From Prevotellaceae bacterium UBA3849 (lineage in GTDB: Bacteria; Bacteroidota; Bacteroidia; Bacteroidales; Bacteroidaceae), in contig DGHL01000039.1 in NCBI GenBank assembly GCA_002392645.1, positions 1 to 19,238 of the forward strand: a stretch of DNA of 19,238 bases. The letters are read 5' to 3'. The notes under the pieces were generated by a model. That model saw nothing but the letters and a program-made list of their open reading frames with translations, ran no database searches and was not told the DNA's origin. Numbering within the stretch: the first letter of the stretch is position 1; each line of letters starts with the position of its first letter. Made by a program: the position numbers and the translations under genes. Positions 1-7,734 of this stretch are shown here, piece by piece.

Positions 1-298
1 CCTGCAATTTGAGCTATAGGTCGAATTTCATCCCCCCGGACGATTTTATATCACTTTTCTGCAACCATTTTCTCTATTTTGTCACCTCCAGCAGAACGCT
101 TCAAAAAATCAAAAAGAAAGCGAAACGCTCAAAAAGTTAACAAATAGTCAAAAACCTCTTTTCTCTTTTTTAGAGTAACGGAAAAAGGATTTTACGGGGA
201 TGGACTAACGACAGGAATCTCTGTAATACTGATATATCACGAACTCCCCCGATAGCGATATGCCCCCGGGGGAGTTACTTATATATTACAGACAAGTT
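1..298. other. Non-coding stretch downstream of the pectinesterase gene
   Basis: I see no convincing gene here. The left part contains several short A-tracts (starting near 103, 111, 131 and 150) that could give modest DNA curvature. The right part (230-276) is a cluster of inverted repeats just behind the pectinesterase stop codon, listed separately. A short reading frame starting at 260 on the plus strand lies antisense to the pectinesterase and shows no family resemblance. Confidence 0.6.
242..276 (-). terminator. Probable hairpin terminator of the pectinesterase gene
   Basis: On the minus strand, AACTCCCCC pairs with GGGGGAGTT (9 bp, positions 268-276 with 242-250) around a 17-nt loop, 22 bases after the stop codon of the pectinesterase. 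The loop side also contains CCCCCGGGGG (263-272), so alternative foldings exist. The run of T expected after an intrinsic terminator is missing; instead the palindrome TGATATATCA (230-239) follows. It may terminate weakly or mainly protect the 3' end of the mRNA. Confidence 0.5.
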
Positions 299-3200
299 TT
301 ACTTCATGAGTTTCTTGCCATTCTGTATCACGATGCCCTTGTAGGTGTCGCTTACCTGCTGGCCTGCCAGATTGTATGCAGCAGAGGCCTTAGCCTGTGC
401 GGCAGCCTGAACGCTGTCTATAGCATCAGCACCGATTACTACTGTAGCAGCCTGCTTGCTCAATCCGCCCATCTCGTTGGCACTGTAGATAGTGTAGGTG
501 CCATCCTCCGTAACGGTGTATGAGGTCTCTGTGATGTCGGTTACATACTCACCGTCCTTGAAGATGACGTAAGCACGTACCTGACTGTCGTCTGCCCAGG
601 AGATAGTCTTGCCGTCAACACTTGCCACCGGAGCATCTGTCAGCGTGGTATAGTCGGTAGGCAGCCATCCGTCGGTACCTGAGAGCACGTTCATGATGGT
701 GAACTTCTTAGCTTCGTCGGCAGAAATCACCGGCACGTAGCTGTTGGTGCTGCTTGGCGAATTGCCGCGCACGCTGAGGTCTATCTCGTTGCCGTCCTTG
801 TCAACAGAGCCATACTCATAGAAGTGTGTAGGCAGGTCGCCCATCTTCGCATAGCCGTTGTCGCTTGGCTGTATGTTCATCTTGGTGAAGAGGTAGTAAG
901 TGCGTGGCTCGTTCTGCCATGGACGGCTCAGGGCATAGTCGCCCTTATCGGCCATTGATGCGCCAGCGCCTTCCTCGGCACGGTCGATGGTGCAGTGGCT
1001 GAACACATAGCCCCACTTCGTGGTAGTGGTGGTGGCTGGTGCTGATATCACACTGCCCGTGCCCTCCATCACAAGTTCACACTGGTCAAAGAACTGGTCA
1101 CCGCCGCCACAGATATAGTCAACGGTACCCTGTATGCGGCACTGGTCATAGTAAGAACGCTCGCCTGTGACGTGAGTATCTTGCTGTGACTGCATCTGCA
1201 CATTCTTGAACACCGACTTGTTGCCACCGTAGATAGCCACGCCAACACCCTTGCGCTCATCTGCGCGGAAGTCGAGGTCGTTACGCACGGTGAGGTCTTG
1301 CAGGTAGAAGCCCTCGCGGTCGCGTATGTTCAGGATAGGATTAGAGATTCCTGTGCGCGTGCCATGGAGCACTACGCCGTCGCGGCTCTGACCTATGAGT
1401 GATACGTTGCCACGGTTGATGCGCTGCTCGTTGTCAGCACCGAAGTTGTAGTCGCCGTTCTTCAGGAAGATGGTGACACGGTCCAGTGTCTTGTCAGTGC
1501 TGTTACCGAGGCCCTTGATTACGTTGGTGAACTCCTCAGCAGAGCCTACCACGTAGTCATACACCTTCTTGGCTACAGGTGCCTGGGCAGCAACGGTGAA
1601 GTTGACGGTGATGTCCTCGGTGGTCTTGTTGCCGAAGAGGTCCTCAGCCTTGCCTGCCGGGATGGTGAAGGTATAGTCCTTGTCGTAGTCAAGGTTATTC
1701 AGACCGAAGTTAAGAGTCTGGCCATAGTCGGCATGTACCTCCTCACCATTGAAGGTAACGTCGGCAGATGACATCTCACGGTCAAACTTGACTGATACCA
1801 TAGCGTGGTTGTTTACCACTGCCGCATTCTTAGTCATAACGGCAGGAGTGGTGCCAGGGTTGGTCTTCTCGATAACGAGCAGCAACTGTGCGTATGGCTG
1901 GTTGCCACCGGTGATGGTGAAGGCGATAGGTTCGCCAGCCTTGTGGTTCTCTACAACTACGGTGAGGTTATCCTTTGCACCACGAGTGTAGCCGTGCTTT
2001 GTAGGCACACGGAACGTAGCGCCGTCAGAAGACATGGCGGTGAGCCCCTCGCCGTCGCCATAGTTGGCACCGAACTTCTCAAGAGTGAAGGTCTTAACCA
2101 CTACCCCACCTGGAACCTCGAGCAACTGATTAGCTGCATTGAACTTAAACTGCTGTCCGCCCCATCCGTCAAGACTGGTGGTGCGCAGGGTGTAGAGTCC
2201 GTCGGTCCAACCGTCGGTCCACTGTCCCTCTGCCTCGTAAGCATTCTTGCCGTCAGAAGAGTAAACGATAGAGTACTCCTCGTCGTTAGCACCCTTATTA
2301 TATATGTATATGCCACCGACATTCAGCGTGAAAGTGCGCTCGCTCGTAGCGAGTGTGTATGTGGCGGTGTTGCCAGAGAATGAAGAGGTCACCGTTGGCT
2401 TACCGCCGTCAATGGTCTTTGCCTCGACTACCGGGATGGCTGTATATACGTTGGTAGAGAGCGTAGCCGTGAAAGCGTCGCCTGTGTTGATGGTCTGCAG
2501 CAGGTCGGCACTGACCTCCACGCCGTCGATAGTAAGACTTGTAAGGAATACCTCGTCGGTATGGAACATACGGAAGGTGTAGGCAGACTTGAATGACACT
2601 GCACCGTCAACAGCGACAGAGGTGAGTGTAACCACCGTAGCCTTGTTGCCTGCCGGGGTGTTAACCGTAAACGTGCCGTTGCCATTATCGGTCACAGCCA
2701 CCACACTGCCAGTCTCCTCATCAACAGCCGTAGCGGTAACGGTAGCATTGACAGATGACACGCTGAACGTGGTGGTAGCAGCTGTATATGTCTTAGGCAA
2801 CATACACTCATAGTCGTATGCCTCGCTTGCTGTTACAGTCTGTCCGTCGATAGTCACGCCGTCGATGACTGCCTCCTTGGCTGTCAGTACGCCATAGAGA
2901 TAGACATCATCGAGGTTGAACTGGTTGTCAGAGTTCACATTGTTACCGGCACCTTTCCAGTTATCGGCAGGGAAGAGGCGTATGTATGCCGTCTCCTTAC
3001 CACTGAGGTCAGGCAGCTCGATGGTGCATGTATTCCAGTTATTGTAGCTCTTGCCGGTGAGATATTCATCACCCACGATAGTCCATGTAGTCTTGTCGGT
3101 AGAGCAAGCCACGGCATAGTACTGTGAAGTGCTGTTGTGGCCAGCGGCTTTTACCTCGAGCGTAAGATTGCAGAAGTTCTTTGCATTGACGGCAATCTCA

Positions 3201-4627
3201 TAATAGTTGTAAGGAGCCTGATAGCTGTATGCCTGTGCGCCAGGGAATTCCACTGTGCTTGTTCCGTATGCCACGGATGAGCTTGCGGTCTCAGGTGTAG
3301 GCACAGGTGAAGTGAGGTGGAGCGCTGCACCGTCGCAGTTGATGGCATTAACCTCCTGGTATGAGCCTTTGGAATCCTGAGCCACTACCTCCGTAGCGCC
3401 AGTAGGACGATGTGCTGTCAGAGTAGGAGTGGTCAATACGCCCTCGTTAGGCAGCAGCGCCACATCGTTGAGGTTCACGCTCTGGTTTGAAGTAATCGCA
3501 GTAGCGTTAGGAGTTCCTACGCCGTCAGCGACGTCGTAACCGTAGTTGAATGACCAGTGTGCCATGGTCTTAGGATCGCCCAGCGGTTGGTCACCGCCTT
3601 CGCCTTCCTCTCCTGTGGTATAGTAAGCCTTGAACCATACATCTTCCTGGTTGTTACCAGAGAATACCACCTTGATGCTCTTTGTTGCCGGTGAAGCACT
3701 GAAGTCAAGCGTTGCGAACAATGGAGCGTTGCCGTCGGCATAGATTGGGTATTTCGCTGTGCTCTCAATGTCAGAGTTGTCTGTGATGCCTTTGCCTATT
3801 GACTCTGTAAAGAAGTTTTCGTCATCCTTGTCAACGGTATAGAGATAGCAGAGGTTGCGTGAATCAGACTGTGACAGGCCGCCAATCTCAAGCTTTGTTA
3901 CCTTATAGCCTTCTGGTATGTTGATAGTACCAGGATCGTTGTTCTTGAAGTTTATGCCGTCGGTATATGATACAGAGTTAGGGTCTGTCCAGTTACATGG
4001 AGTCCTGCTGATATCACGGTTGTTCATAGTCAGTGTGAAGCCTTCGGCATCAGTAAACTGATAGAGGTCGTTGGTAGAGTGTTCCTTGTCGAAGTTCTCA
4101 CCATGCAGATATACGAACTTTGACTCTACGGCAGTGAAAGTAAGGTCTTTCAGGTTGGTAGTAAAGTTCGCATAGTTAGTGCCCTGATGGAATTTCAGTT
4201 TCACTGTGTAGTTGCCCACCGGCAATACCGGAGTGGCAGGCAGAGAGGTGTTGTGACCAGCCTCCTTGAAAGCCCAGTCGCCACCATTGTCGCCAGTACA
4301 TACCACGTTGGCAGTCTGTCCATAGACAGTGTCGTTTTCCTCATCTATAATAAGGAACTCTACGGTGACAGGTTCGCAAGGCGTAGCCGTGTCAAAACTA
4401 ATAGCATAGGCTGTAGCCTGCGTGTTGGTAACGGCAAAGGAGACCTCGTCACCATCGCCTATCCAGTTAAAGCAGTTCGAGTCGTCGCAACTTGGTGTGC
4501 TTCCCCACGAACAGTTCTTTGTGATTACTGCCTGCTGTCCGTCAAGCACACCAGGAATGGTAGTGCCGGCAGCAAATGTCACGACTGACACAAGCAGCAA
4601 AACGAAAAAAGAAAAAAGTTTTTTCAT
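299..4627 (-). CDS. Large multidomain secreted pectinesterase with C-terminal sorting tail
   Basis: Predicted carbohydrate esterase family 8 enzyme that hydrolyses methyl esters of pectin outside the cell or at its surface. The protein has 1442 residues. A signal peptide (MKKLFSFFVLLLVSVVTFAA) is followed by beta-rich N-terminal modules up to a Gly/Glu linker near 337-351 and a possible carbohydrate-binding module at about 350-580. Two related Ig-like repeats follow at about 585-690 and 693-772, each opening with an 'xxTIDGxxV' motif. A Big_5-like Ig domain lies at about 935-1017. The catalytic beta-helix spans roughly 1021-1320, with family residues visible: QDT (Asp1150), GTVDYI (Asp1170) and RPW (Arg1235). 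An FN3-like module and a tail with 'YNLAGQ' and 'KGIVIQNGKK' (about 1405-1442) resemble a type IX-like secretion signal. Most pectinesterase domains occur in proteins of only 300-400 residues. No other pectin gene is adjacent. The catalytic family is clear; the accessory-domain names are tentative. Confidence 0.9.
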   Translation of the reverse strand: MKKLFSFFVLLLVSVVTFAAGTTIPGVLDGQQAVITKNCSWGSTPSCDDSNCFNWIGDGDEVSFAVTNTQATAYAISFDTATPCEPVTVEFLIIDEENDTVYGQTANVVCTGDNGGDWAFKEAGHNTSLPATPVLPVGNYTVKLKFHQGTNYANFTTNLKDLTFTAVESKFVYLHGENFDKEHSTNDLYQFTDAEGFTLTMNNRDISRTPCNWTDPNSVSYTDGINFKNNDPGTINIPEGYKVTKLEIGGLSQSDSRNLCYLYTVDKDDENFFTESIGKGITDNSDIESTAKYPIYADGNAPLFATLDFSASPATKSIKVVFSGNNQEDVWFKAYYTTGEEGEGGDQPLGDPKTMAHWSFNYGYDVADGVGTPNATAITSNQSVNLNDVALLPNEGVLTTPTLTAHRPTGATEVVAQDSKGSYQEVNAINCDGAALHLTSPVPTPETASSSVAYGTSTVEFPGAQAYSYQAPYNYYEIAVNAKNFCNLTLEVKAAGHNSTSQYYAVACSTDKTTWTIVGDEYLTGKSYNNWNTCTIELPDLSGKETAYIRLFPADNWKGAGNNVNSDNQFNLDDVYLYGVLTAKEAVIDGVTIDGQTVTASEAYDYECMLPKTYTAATTTFSVSSVNATVTATAVDEETGSVVAVTDNGNGTFTVNTPAGNKATVVTLTSVAVDGAVSFKSAYTFRMFHTDEVFLTSLTIDGVEVSADLLQTINTGDAFTATLSTNVYTAIPVVEAKTIDGGKPTVTSSFSGNTATYTLATSERTFTLNVGGIYIYNKGANDEEYSIVYSSDGKNAYEAEGQWTDGWTDGLYTLRTTSLDGWGGQQFKFNAANQLLEVPGGVVVKTFTLEKFGANYGDGEGLTAMSSDGATFRVPTKHGYTRGAKDNLTVVVENHKAGEPIAFTITGGNQPYAQLLLVIEKTNPGTTPAVMTKNAAVVNNHAMVSVKFDREMSSADVTFNGEEVHADYGQTLNFGLNNLDYDKDYTFTIPAGKAEDLFGNKTTEDITVNFTVAAQAPVAKKVYDYVVGSAEEFTNVIKGLGNSTDKTLDRVTIFLKNGDYNFGADNEQRINRGNVSLIGQSRDGVVLHGTRTGISNPILNIRDREGFYLQDLTVRNDLDFRADERKGVGVAIYGGNKSVFKNVQMQSQQDTHVTGERSYYDQCRIQGTVDYICGGGDQFFDQCELVMEGTGSVISAPATTTTTKWGYVFSHCTIDRAEEGAGASMADKGDYALSRPWQNEPRTYYLFTKMNIQPSDNGYAKMGDLPTHFYEYGSVDKDGNEIDLSVRGNSPSSTNSYVPVISADEAKKFTIMNVLSGTDGWLPTDYTTLTDAPVASVDGKTISWADDSQVRAYVIFKDGEYVTDITETSYTVTEDGTYTIYSANEMGGLSKQAATVVIGADAIDSVQAAAQAKASAAYNLAGQQVSDTYKGIVIQNGKKLMK

Positions 4628-4695
4628 TTGTGTAATACGTTTAAGTTATATATAAAAAAAGATAATTTAGTGCTTGATATTTGTTTTGGTCGATG

Positions 4696-4703
4696 CAAAA
4701 TTA
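4696..4703 (-). promoter_or_regulatory. Candidate promoter -7 element of the pectinesterase gene
   Basis: The minus strand reads TAATTTTG, an exact match to the Bacteroidetes -7 motif TAnnTTTG, about 70 bases before the start codon. A poor -33 match (TTTC near 4720-4723, about 16 nt upstream) is all that is visible. The leader that follows is very AT-rich with no clear Shine-Dalgarno sequence, as usual in this phylum. Confidence 0.5.
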
Positions 4704-4960
4704 AAAAATATTTTATAGCGAAACAGAGTAAAAAAAAGCCATTTAAGGGTTAAAAAACTCCCATCCGCCGATAAAATGCAGTTTGTAAAATCCTGACAAT
4801 TACACAATGAAATAAAAATACCCCTTTGATTTTTTATTCCCCCTCCCTGTCCTGCCAGTGAAAGTTTACAGGCAAATTACAATAATCAAGAGTAACATGA
4901 AAGTTACGAGGGCGTCACATTAGAAGTAAAAGGAAAGATTAGAGGGTAAAAGGAGGCTAA
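4704..4960. other. AT-rich intergenic stretch without a gene
   Basis: Between the pectinesterase promoter and the pgi terminator I see only AT-rich DNA with short C-runs (such as around 4841-4857). There is no open frame with a recognisable product, no tRNA-like fold and no repeat. Upstream regulatory sites for the pectinesterase may lie here, but no specific operator can be named. Confidence 0.5.
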
Positions 4961-4963
4961 TAC

Positions 4964-5001
4964 AAAAAAAAAGCACCAGATTCGTAAGAACCCGATGCTT
5001 T
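4964..5001 (-). terminator. Intrinsic terminator of pgi
   Basis: On the minus strand a 14-bp stem (AAAGCATCGGGTTC pairing with GAATCTGGTGCTTT, allowing G-U pairs) closes a 4-nt loop TTAC and runs into a tract of T. It lies 54 bases after the pgi stop codon, with the orientation and U-tract expected of a Rho-independent terminator. Confidence 0.85.
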
Positions 5002-5055
5002 CTTTTCTAATATCTATTTATAAAAGTGTACACCTATTATATATAGGTATATATA

Positions 5056-6408
5056 TTACTCCTGTGCGAGCTTTGCACGGATAGCCTTTGTCTCCTCCTC
5101 GTAGCCTGGCTTCTCAAGCAGGGCGAACATATTCTTCTTGTAAGCCTCAACACCTGGCTGGTTGAAGGCATTGACACCGAGGATGTTGCCAGAGATACCG
5201 CAACCCAGCTCAAAGAAATAGATGAGCTGACCGTAGTTGTAGGCGTCGAGCTTCTCAATGGAGATGAGGATGTTTGGCACACCACCGTCAACGTGAGCGA
5301 GGCGAGTACCGAGCTCTGCGTTCTTGTTAACCTCGTCGATGCGCTTGCCAGCGAGGAAGTTCAAACCGTCAAGGTTCTCCTTATCCTCTGGGAAGAGCAG
5401 CTTGTTGTCTGGATTCTCAACAGAGATGCAGGTCTCGAAGATGGTGCGCTCGCCGTCCTGAATCCACTGGCCCATAGAGTGCAGGTCTGTAGTGAAGTCG
5501 CATGATGCAGGGAAGATACCCTTGCCGTCCTTACCCTCAGACTCACCATAGAGCTGCTTCCACCACTCAGCATAGTAATGCAGCTTAGGCTGATAGTTGA
5601 TGAGTATCTCAATCTTCTTGCCGTTCTGATAGAGAGCGTTACGTGTGGCAGCATAGATAGCTGCAGGGTTCTGCTCGAAAGGAACGTCAACGGCACACTC
5701 CTTCTCCATAGCCTGTGCACCAGCTACGAGAGCGTCGATGTCGATGCCTGCGCAAGCGATAGGCAACAGACCTACCGGTGTGAGCACAGAGAAACGTCCA
5801 CCTACATTGTCAGGAATGATGAATGAACGGTAGCCCTCCTTGTCAGCACATGTACGTGCAGCACCCTTCTTAGCGTCAGTGACAGCAACGATAAGGCTCT
5901 TTGCAGCCTCCTTGCCCACCTGTGCCTCGAGCTGAGTCTTGAGCAGACGGAAGGTGAGAGCTGTCTCGGTAGTAGTACCAGACTTAGAGATGTTGATGAT
6001 AGCGAAAGTCTTGCCCTTGAGGTAAGAGGTCAGCTCATAGAGATAATCCTCACCGATGTTGTTGCCGGCGAAAACCACCGCAGGAGTCTTGTCGTCCTTA
6101 ACGAGCCACTGGAAAGAGTTTGACAGACCTTCGATAACACATTTAGCACCGAGGTATGAACCACCGATACCAGCAACGACGATAACCTGTGCCTTTGAAC
6201 GCAGGTCAGCTGCCACAGCCTTTACCTCAGCGAGGAACTCAGGTGTGATAGATGATGGCAGATGCAGCCATCCGAGGAAGTCATTACCTGGAACGGTGCC
6301 CTCTTCAAGTCCCTTACGGGCAGCCATTGCCTTGTCTTTGAGTGCCATTACTGCGCCAGCAGGAAGAAACTGCTGCGCCTTTGTGATGTCAAGCGAAATA
6401 CTTTTCAT
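5056..6408 (-). CDS. pgi: Glucose-6-phosphate isomerase
   Basis: Cytoplasmic enzyme interconverting glucose 6-phosphate and fructose 6-phosphate in glycolysis and gluconeogenesis. At 450 residues it matches the short bacterial PGI type. Visible family signatures are GIGGSYLGAK near the first sugar-phosphate site, NVGGRFSVLTPVG (PGI signature 1) and NILGVNAFNQPGVEAYK (signature 2). The catalytic set can be placed: Glu289 in GESEGK (base for isomerisation), His310 in TTDLHSMGQ (ring opening) and Lys424 in the last signature. The start codon at 6408 lies 73 bases after a promoter-like TACATTTG. The gene has its own terminator downstream and a terminated rpmE2 upstream, so it looks monocistronic. 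Nothing is missing or unusual. Confidence 0.98.
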   Translation of the reverse strand: MKSISLDITKAQQFLPAGAVMALKDKAMAARKGLEEGTVPGNDFLGWLHLPSSITPEFLAEVKAVAADLRSKAQVIVVAGIGGSYLGAKCVIEGLSNSFQWLVKDDKTPAVVFAGNNIGEDYLYELTSYLKGKTFAIINISKSGTTTETALTFRLLKTQLEAQVGKEAAKSLIVAVTDAKKGAARTCADKEGYRSFIIPDNVGGRFSVLTPVGLLPIACAGIDIDALVAGAQAMEKECAVDVPFEQNPAAIYAATRNALYQNGKKIEILINYQPKLHYYAEWWKQLYGESEGKDGKGIFPASCDFTTDLHSMGQWIQDGERTIFETCISVENPDNKLLFPEDKENLDGLNFLAGKRIDEVNKNAELGTRLAHVDGGVPNILISIEKLDAYNYGQLIYFFELGCGISGNILGVNAFNQPGVEAYKKNMFALLEKPGYEEETKAIRAKLAQE

Positions 6409-6480
6409 TGTTTCTTTGTTGTTTATAGTTTGTTAGTCCTTTATTATCGTTTTTACATGGTGGGTATTGTTATTCGTCTG

Positions 6481-6512
6481 CAAATGTACGAATAAAAAAC
6501 GAGACTGGCAAG
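6481..6512 (-). promoter_or_regulatory. Candidate pgi promoter
   Basis: The minus strand carries TACATTTG (6481-6488), an exact TAnnTTTG -7 match. About 20 nt upstream is CTTG (6509-6512), one base off the -33 TTTG. The leader to the pgi start is about 70 nt. Confidence 0.6.
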
Positions 6513-6523
6513 TTTTCGATAAT

Positions 6524-6563
6524 AAAAAAGCGAACATCCGTATATGCAACTACAGATGTCCGC
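6524..6563 (-). terminator. Intrinsic terminator of rpmE2
   Basis: On the minus strand GCGGACATC pairs with GGATGTTCGC (one G-U pair and a few extra pairs possible toward the loop), followed by a run of six T. It starts 22 bases after the rpmE2 stop and separates this gene from pgi. Confidence 0.85.
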
Positions 6564-6585
6564 GTTTTACTATTTTTTCTATATC

Positions 6586-6837
6586 TTACTTCTTGATATT
6601 GCCGTAGCGCTGCTGGAAGCGATCCACGCGACCTGCTGTGTCCACGAGCTTGCTCTTACCTGTGTAGAATGGGTGAGAGGTGTTAGAGATTTCTATCTTT
6701 ACTACAGGATAGGTCTCGCCCTCGAATTCTACGGTGTCGTTTGTCTTACATGTTGACTTTGAGAGGAACATATCGCCGTTTGACATGTCTTTGAACACTA
6801 CTGGACGGTAGTTCTCTGGATGAAGATCTTTTTTCAT
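6586..6837 (-). CDS. rpmE2: 50S ribosomal protein L31, type B
   Basis: Protein of the large ribosomal subunit, 83 residues. The opening MKKDLHPENYRPVVF, the central SNTSHPFYTGKSKLVDTAGRV and the following RFQQRYG are the usual L31 landmarks. Only one cysteine (Cys30) is present, so the CxxC zinc-binding pairs of type A L31 are absent. This identifies the zinc-independent type B form, which is widespread in Bacteroidetes. It is monocistronic, with a strong consensus promoter upstream and a hairpin terminator downstream. It stands back to back with ndk on the other strand. Its leader contains a GC hairpin that could be regulatory. Confidence 0.97.
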   Translation of the reverse strand: MKKDLHPENYRPVVFKDMSNGDMFLSKSTCKTNDTVEFEGETYPVVKIEISNTSHPFYTGKSKLVDTAGRVDRFQQRYGNIKK

Positions 6838-6858
6838 TTTGTTTTTAGTGGTTTTTTA

Positions 6859-6875
6859 GCGCCGAAAATAGGCGC
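6859..6875 (-). promoter_or_regulatory. GC hairpin in the rpmE2 leader
   Basis: The transcript leader of rpmE2 contains GCGCC-TATTTTC-GGCGC, a 5-bp all-GC stem with a 7-nt loop in otherwise AT-rich sequence, 21 bases before the start codon. It is not followed by a T-run, so it is not an obvious terminator. Ribosomal protein genes, including L31 genes in other phyla, often have autoregulatory leader structures. Whether this is one is an inference. Confidence 0.4.
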
Positions 6876-6903
6876 AAAAGTTAATATTATTACAATTTGG
6901 CTG

Positions 6904-6934
6904 CAAAATTACTACTTTTTTTTGGATTGACAAA
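6904..6934 (-). promoter_or_regulatory. Consensus Bacteroidetes promoter of rpmE2
   Basis: The minus strand shows TTTG (6931-6934), a spacer of exactly 19 nt, and TAATTTTG (6904-6911). This is a full match to the Bacteroidetes consensus TTTG / TAnnTTTG for the primary sigma factor. Transcription would start near 6898, giving a leader of about 60 nt. Confidence 0.8.
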
Positions 6935-6983
6935 GAAAAATGACCAAAAAATTTAAAATTAAGGAATTAGAAGCGGGAAAAAG

Positions 6984-7023
6984 ATTGAAGAATTGAAGGA
7001 TTGAAAGAATCTTCACTAGTGAA
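6984..7023. repeat. Three 8-bp tandem units followed by a 12-bp palindrome
   Basis: ATTGAAGA, ATTGAAGG and ATTGAAAG sit head to tail at 6984-7007, and the perfect palindrome TTCACTAGTGAA follows at 7012-7023. The block lies between the divergent rpmE2 and ndk promoters, about 60-95 bp upstream of the ndk -7 element. It could be an operator or simply low-complexity DNA; no known regulator site is recognised. Confidence 0.5.
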
Positions 7024-7079
7024 AAGGTGTTGTATAATCTTTTTTATATATAAATGTATGTAATTTGCAATATTTTTTG

Positions 7080-7087
7080 TAATTTTG
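7080..7087 (+). promoter_or_regulatory. Candidate promoter -7 element of ndk
   Basis: TAATTTTG matches TAnnTTTG exactly. A TTTG at 7064-7067 lies only 12 nt upstream, shorter than the usual 19-20, so the -33 part is uncertain. The leader to the ndk start would be about 45 nt. Confidence 0.55.
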
Positions 7088-7138
7088 CAAACCACATGAC
7101 GTGCTAAATTTATAATTTACGATATAAACGACAGACAA

Positions 7139-7600
7139 ATGGAAAAGACATTGGTAATACTTAAGCCCAGCTGCCTGATGAGAGGACTTGTGGGCGAGGT
7201 GACAAAACGCTTTGAGCAGAAAGGTCTTAGACTGGCTGGCATGAAGATGTGTCAGCTGACAGACGACCAAATGAGTGAACACTACGCACAGCATGCAGGA
7301 AAACCTTTCTTCCAGCAACTGAAAGATGCCATGACTGTGACTCCTGTTATAGTATGTTGCTATGAAGGTGTTGACGCAGTGGAAGTGGTGCGCCAAATGG
7401 CAGGCGCAACCAATGGACGCAAGTCGGCCCCTGGAACCATAAGAGGGGATTTCTCCATGTCGTTCCAAGAAAATATAGTTCATACAAGCGACTCTAAAGA
7501 AAACGCGGCCATAGAACTGAAGCGTTTCTTCAACGACAACGAGATTTTCGACTACAACATGCCAACGATGTCATTCCTCTATGCAGCAGACGAGTTGTAA
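7139..7600 (+). CDS. ndk: Nucleoside diphosphate kinase
   Basis: Cytoplasmic enzyme transferring the gamma-phosphate of ATP to nucleoside diphosphates through a phosphohistidine intermediate, keeping (d)NTP pools balanced. The 153 residues span the whole family. The N-terminal TLVILKPSC corresponds to the usual 'IKPD' strand; Lys9 is kept, but the following Asp is replaced by Ser12. Arg86 and Arg103 sit in the nucleotide-binding segments VRQMAGATN and GTIRGDF. The active-site motif NIVHTSDS carries the phosphorylated His115. It is monocistronic, with a promoter-like element upstream and a long hairpin terminator behind it. A 155-codon frame on the opposite strand is a shadow. Confidence 0.97.
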   Translation: MEKTLVILKPSCLMRGLVGEVTKRFEQKGLRLAGMKMCQLTDDQMSEHYAQHAGKPFFQQLKDAMTVTPVIVCCYEGVDAVEVVRQMAGATNGRKSAPGTIRGDFSMSFQENIVHTSDSKENAAIELKRFFNDNEIFDYNMPTMSFLYAADEL

Positions 7601-7624
7601 TGGGAATGAAGATAAGACATGGAA

Positions 7625-7680
7625 GTTTAAAGTGGAGCGTTGCATTTTTCAAGAAAATGCACACTCCACTTTAAACTTTT
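7625..7680 (+). terminator. Long hairpin terminator of ndk
   Basis: GTTTAAAGTGGAG pairs perfectly with CTCCACTTTAAAC (13 bp). After a small internal loop, TGCATTTT pairs with AAAATGCA (8 bp) around a 5-nt loop. T residues follow at once (7677-7680). The near-perfect 52-base inverted repeat starts 24 bases after the ndk stop codon. Confidence 0.9.
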
Positions 7681-7686
7681 ACTTTG
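7680..7686 (+). promoter_or_regulatory. Weak promoter-like -7 element before the barrel gene
   Basis: TACTTTG is one base short of TAnnTTTG and overlaps the T-run of the ndk terminator. The true start codon of the barrel gene lies about 50 bases downstream. No clear -33 is visible because that position is inside the terminator stem. Some promoter must lie here if the terminator works, so this is the best guess. Confidence 0.3.
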
Positions 7687-7734
7687 TATGTTCGTCATAG
7701 AATCATACAAACCGAAAAAACAGAAACTTATTAT

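Noticed and set aside
97..103. Promoter reading out of the left edge or into the pectinesterase
   Set aside because: TATTTTG-like words here are one base off the -7 motif, no -33 is present, and no gene in the window is served by it.
7016..7483. 155-codon minus-strand frame opposite ndk
   Set aside because: It covers the ndk coding region and promoter, and ndk is unmistakable from its active-site motif.
7684..7734. TTG start extending the barrel protein by 17 residues
   Set aside because: The extension would precede a complete signal peptide that begins at the ATG at 7735, and it overlaps the promoter-like region right after the ndk terminator.
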